Made by a program: the position numbers and the translations under genes | In this document: piece after piece, positions 6,770-7,701 of the stretch | Numbering within the stretch: the first letter of the stretch is position 1 | Layout of the letters: each line of letters opens with the position of its first letter | DNA from: Pyrinomonadaceae bacterium | GTDB lineage: Bacteria > Acidobacteriota > Blastocatellia > Pyrinomonadales > Pyrinomonadaceae | Reading direction: 5' to 3' | NCBI GenBank assembly: GCA_026786155.1 | Contig: JAJAYR010000023.1 | Coordinates: forward strand, 1-7,701 | DNA: 7,701 bases | Notes under the pieces: generated by a model | Databases searched by the model: none | The model's input: only the letters and a program-made list of their open reading frames with translations | Told to the model about the DNA's origin: nothing

Positions 6770-7276
6770 ATGAATTTTGAAACGAACAGAGACGTGCTTA
6801 ACTGGTATGAAAAGCAGCCGCGCACTTTAACGAAGGAATTTATCAGCCGGATTGATTGGAGTGAAATCGGCAAACATCCGATTGCCGGGAAATTTGTTCC
6901 GGTGCTGCTTTATATGCGCGATGTCGAAACTCTGACCGACGTTTATTACGAAGAACTGCGCCGCACGCCGACCGGCAAAGACCCGATTATCCGCAAATTT
7001 ATGGAACGCTGGAGCGTCGAAGAACAAACGCACGGCGAACTTATCAATCGTTTCTTGAACGAAGCCGGAATCGAAACCGACCCGAAATGGCAAAAACAGG
7101 TGATAAATTCCGTTTCGACTTCCTACGCCGTAACTAATTATTTAATCACGACGCTGACCAATCTGATCGGCAAACGTTTTACGGCGACGCATCTGGCGTT
7201 CGGCGCGATTCACGAAATGTCCACGACGCAGGGCTACCGGCGTTTGTCGGAACTCGCCGACCATCCGATTTTATAG
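6770..7276 (+). CDS. Acyl-ACP desaturase-family (ferritin-like diiron) protein, N-terminal part of an interrupted gene
   Basis: This 168-residue reading frame covers the first part of a ferritin-like, acyl-ACP-desaturase-type protein; intact members use a carboxylate-bridged diiron centre to introduce double bonds into acyl chains. By comparison with plant stearoyl-ACP desaturase, likely iron ligands here are E53 (RDVETLTD), E85 and H88 (SVEEQTHGE, matching the EENRHG box) and E149 (AIHEMSTTQGY). The second EExxH pair lies after the TAG stop at 7274-7276, in the same frame (see the next entry), so this product would lack two of six ligands and should not form a normal diiron site. The gene therefore looks broken, although the N-terminal part reads as well-conserved protein. 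ATG at 6770 is the natural start. The family call is good; the exact substrate is unknown. Confidence 0.75.
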   Translation: MNFETNRDVLNWYEKQPRTLTKEFISRIDWSEIGKHPIAGKFVPVLLYMRDVETLTDVYYEELRRTPTGKDPIIRKFMERWSVEEQTHGELINRFLNEAGIETDPKWQKQVINSVSTSYAVTNYLITTLTNLIGKRFTATHLAFGAIHEMSTTQGYRRLSELADHPIL

Positions 7277-7699
7277 CAAATTTAAACGGGAATTATCCGC
7301 GAAGAATCGGCACACACGACCTTTTACCGGAGCGTCGCCCGCATCGAATTGCAGAAGTCGGAAATCTCCCAAAAACTTTCGCGCTTCATCATCAAAAATT
7401 TCTGGACTCCGGTCGGCAGCGGCGCAAAACCCGCGAGCGAATCGAATTACACGATTGCCACGCTGTTCGGCGGCGAGATTTATCTTCGCCCGATGATTCA
7501 GCAGAAAATTGACGAGTTCGGGCGCGGCATCGTCGTCGAGCATCATCAGCGGCGTTTGTCTTTCAGCGTTTTTAGAATTGATTTTCGCGCCCGCGCTCAA
7601 TAGAAACTGCACGATTTCGAGATTGCCGTGTTCGACCGCGACGTGCAGCGGCGAGTTTCCGCCGTAGCCTTTATCTTTGGCGTTGACGCGCTCGCCCAT
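7271..7699 (-). CDS. Ankyrin-repeat protein fragment, 5' end outside window, 3' end chimeric
   Basis: Residues 1-74 (7699-7478) contain two ankyrin repeats: NAKDKGYGGNSPLHVAVEHG with NLEIVQFLLSAGAKI, and NSKNAERQTPLMMLDDDAAP with ELVNFLLNHRAKI. Ankyrin arrays are protein-binding scaffolds and give no specific function. The frame continues to the window edge and the Met at 7699 falls where a repeat would read GA(D/K)VNAKD, so it is probably internal and the true start lies beyond 7701. From about residue 75 (7477 downward) the ankyrin pattern is lost, and the remaining 68 residues are merely the antisense of the desaturase remnant, ending at a TAA that is the complement of a desaturase Leu codon (7271-7273). 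The genuine C-terminal repeats thus appear to have been deleted. Confidence 0.65.
   Translation of the reverse strand: MGERVNAKDKGYGGNSPLHVAVEHGNLEIVQFLLSAGAKINSKNAERQTPLMMLDDDAAPELVNFLLNHRAKINLAAEQRGNRVIRFARGFCAAADRSPEIFDDEARKFLGDFRLLQFDAGDAPVKGRVCRFFADNSRLNLL
7277..7477 (+). pseudogene. Downstream remnant of the desaturase-family gene, cut off by two in-frame stops and a 3' junction
   Basis: The same frame continues past the TAG at 7274-7276 with Q-I, a second stop TAA at 7283-7285, and then clear family sequence: TGIIREESAHTTFYRSVARI, the block KNFWTPVGSGAKP, and YTIATLFGGE. IREESAH supplies the missing EExxH pair (E179 and H182 when stops are counted as residues). No frame change is needed, so each stop needs only one substitution; an original Lys codon AAG and Leu codon TTA would fit. 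After GGE (7475-7477) family likeness stops, and the DNA becomes the antisense of an ankyrin-repeat gene, so the 3' end of the desaturase gene is also missing. Could be a real pseudogene or errors in a low-coverage assembly. Confidence 0.75.
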
Positions 7700-7701
7700 C
7701 G

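Noticed and set aside
7274..7276. Pyrrolysine or other recoding of the UAG in the desaturase gene
   Set aside because: A second, different stop (UAA) follows three codons later and the kinase uses TAG as its normal end; no recoding structure or pyl gene is visible. Mutation or sequence error is simpler.
7349..7603. 84-residue plus-strand frame starting near the end of the desaturase remnant
   Set aside because: It is the same frame as the broken desaturase up to 7477 and then the antisense of the ankyrin gene; it is not a separate gene.

Overview
This 7.7 kb stretch looks like ordinary chromosomal DNA of a free-living, Gram-negative-type bacterium of medium GC. The mix of genes (archaeal/bacterial-type glycogen debranching enzyme, CHASE3/PAS hybrid kinase, ferritin-like acyl-ACP desaturase), the scarcity of strong Shine-Dalgarno sites and the repeats between genes suggest Acidobacteriota, perhaps Blastocatellia. 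That placement is an impression from protein style, not a search result. No tRNA, rRNA, CRISPR array or transposase gene was seen.

Layout, left to right. (1) 6-1211 (+): catalytic C-terminal part of a glycogen debranching enzyme whose N-terminal part lies outside the window. (2) 1212-1351: short gap between convergent genes with a 7-bp-periodic inverted repeat. (3) 1352-2476 (-): PLP-dependent class V aminotransferase-fold enzyme. (4) 2477-2598: divergent promoter region in which two outward promoters appear to share one -35 block. (5) 2599-3300 (+): type I signal peptidase (lepB). (6) 3301-3360: second 7-bp-periodic hairpin, a likely bidirectional terminator. (7) 3361-6456 (-): hybrid sensor histidine kinase, TM-CHASE3-TM-PAS-PAS-PAS-HisKA-HATPase-REC. 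(8) 6457-6769: a gap of about 310 bases largely filled by a 157-bp composite palindrome with perfect 30-bp terminal arms and a 7-bp-periodic core. (9) 6770-7477 (+): diiron acyl-ACP desaturase-family gene broken by two in-frame stop codons and cut off at its 3' end. (10) 7271-7699 (-): ankyrin-repeat ORF, open at the window edge, whose 3' part is only the antisense of the broken desaturase.

The genes do not form one pathway or operon: each neighbour is convergent or divergent to the next and covers a separate housekeeping or signalling role. No complete new biological system is visible. The signals most worth following are the family of heptad-periodic palindromes in three intergenic spaces, the composite palindrome next to the kinase start, and the decayed desaturase joined tail-to-tail to a truncated ankyrin gene.
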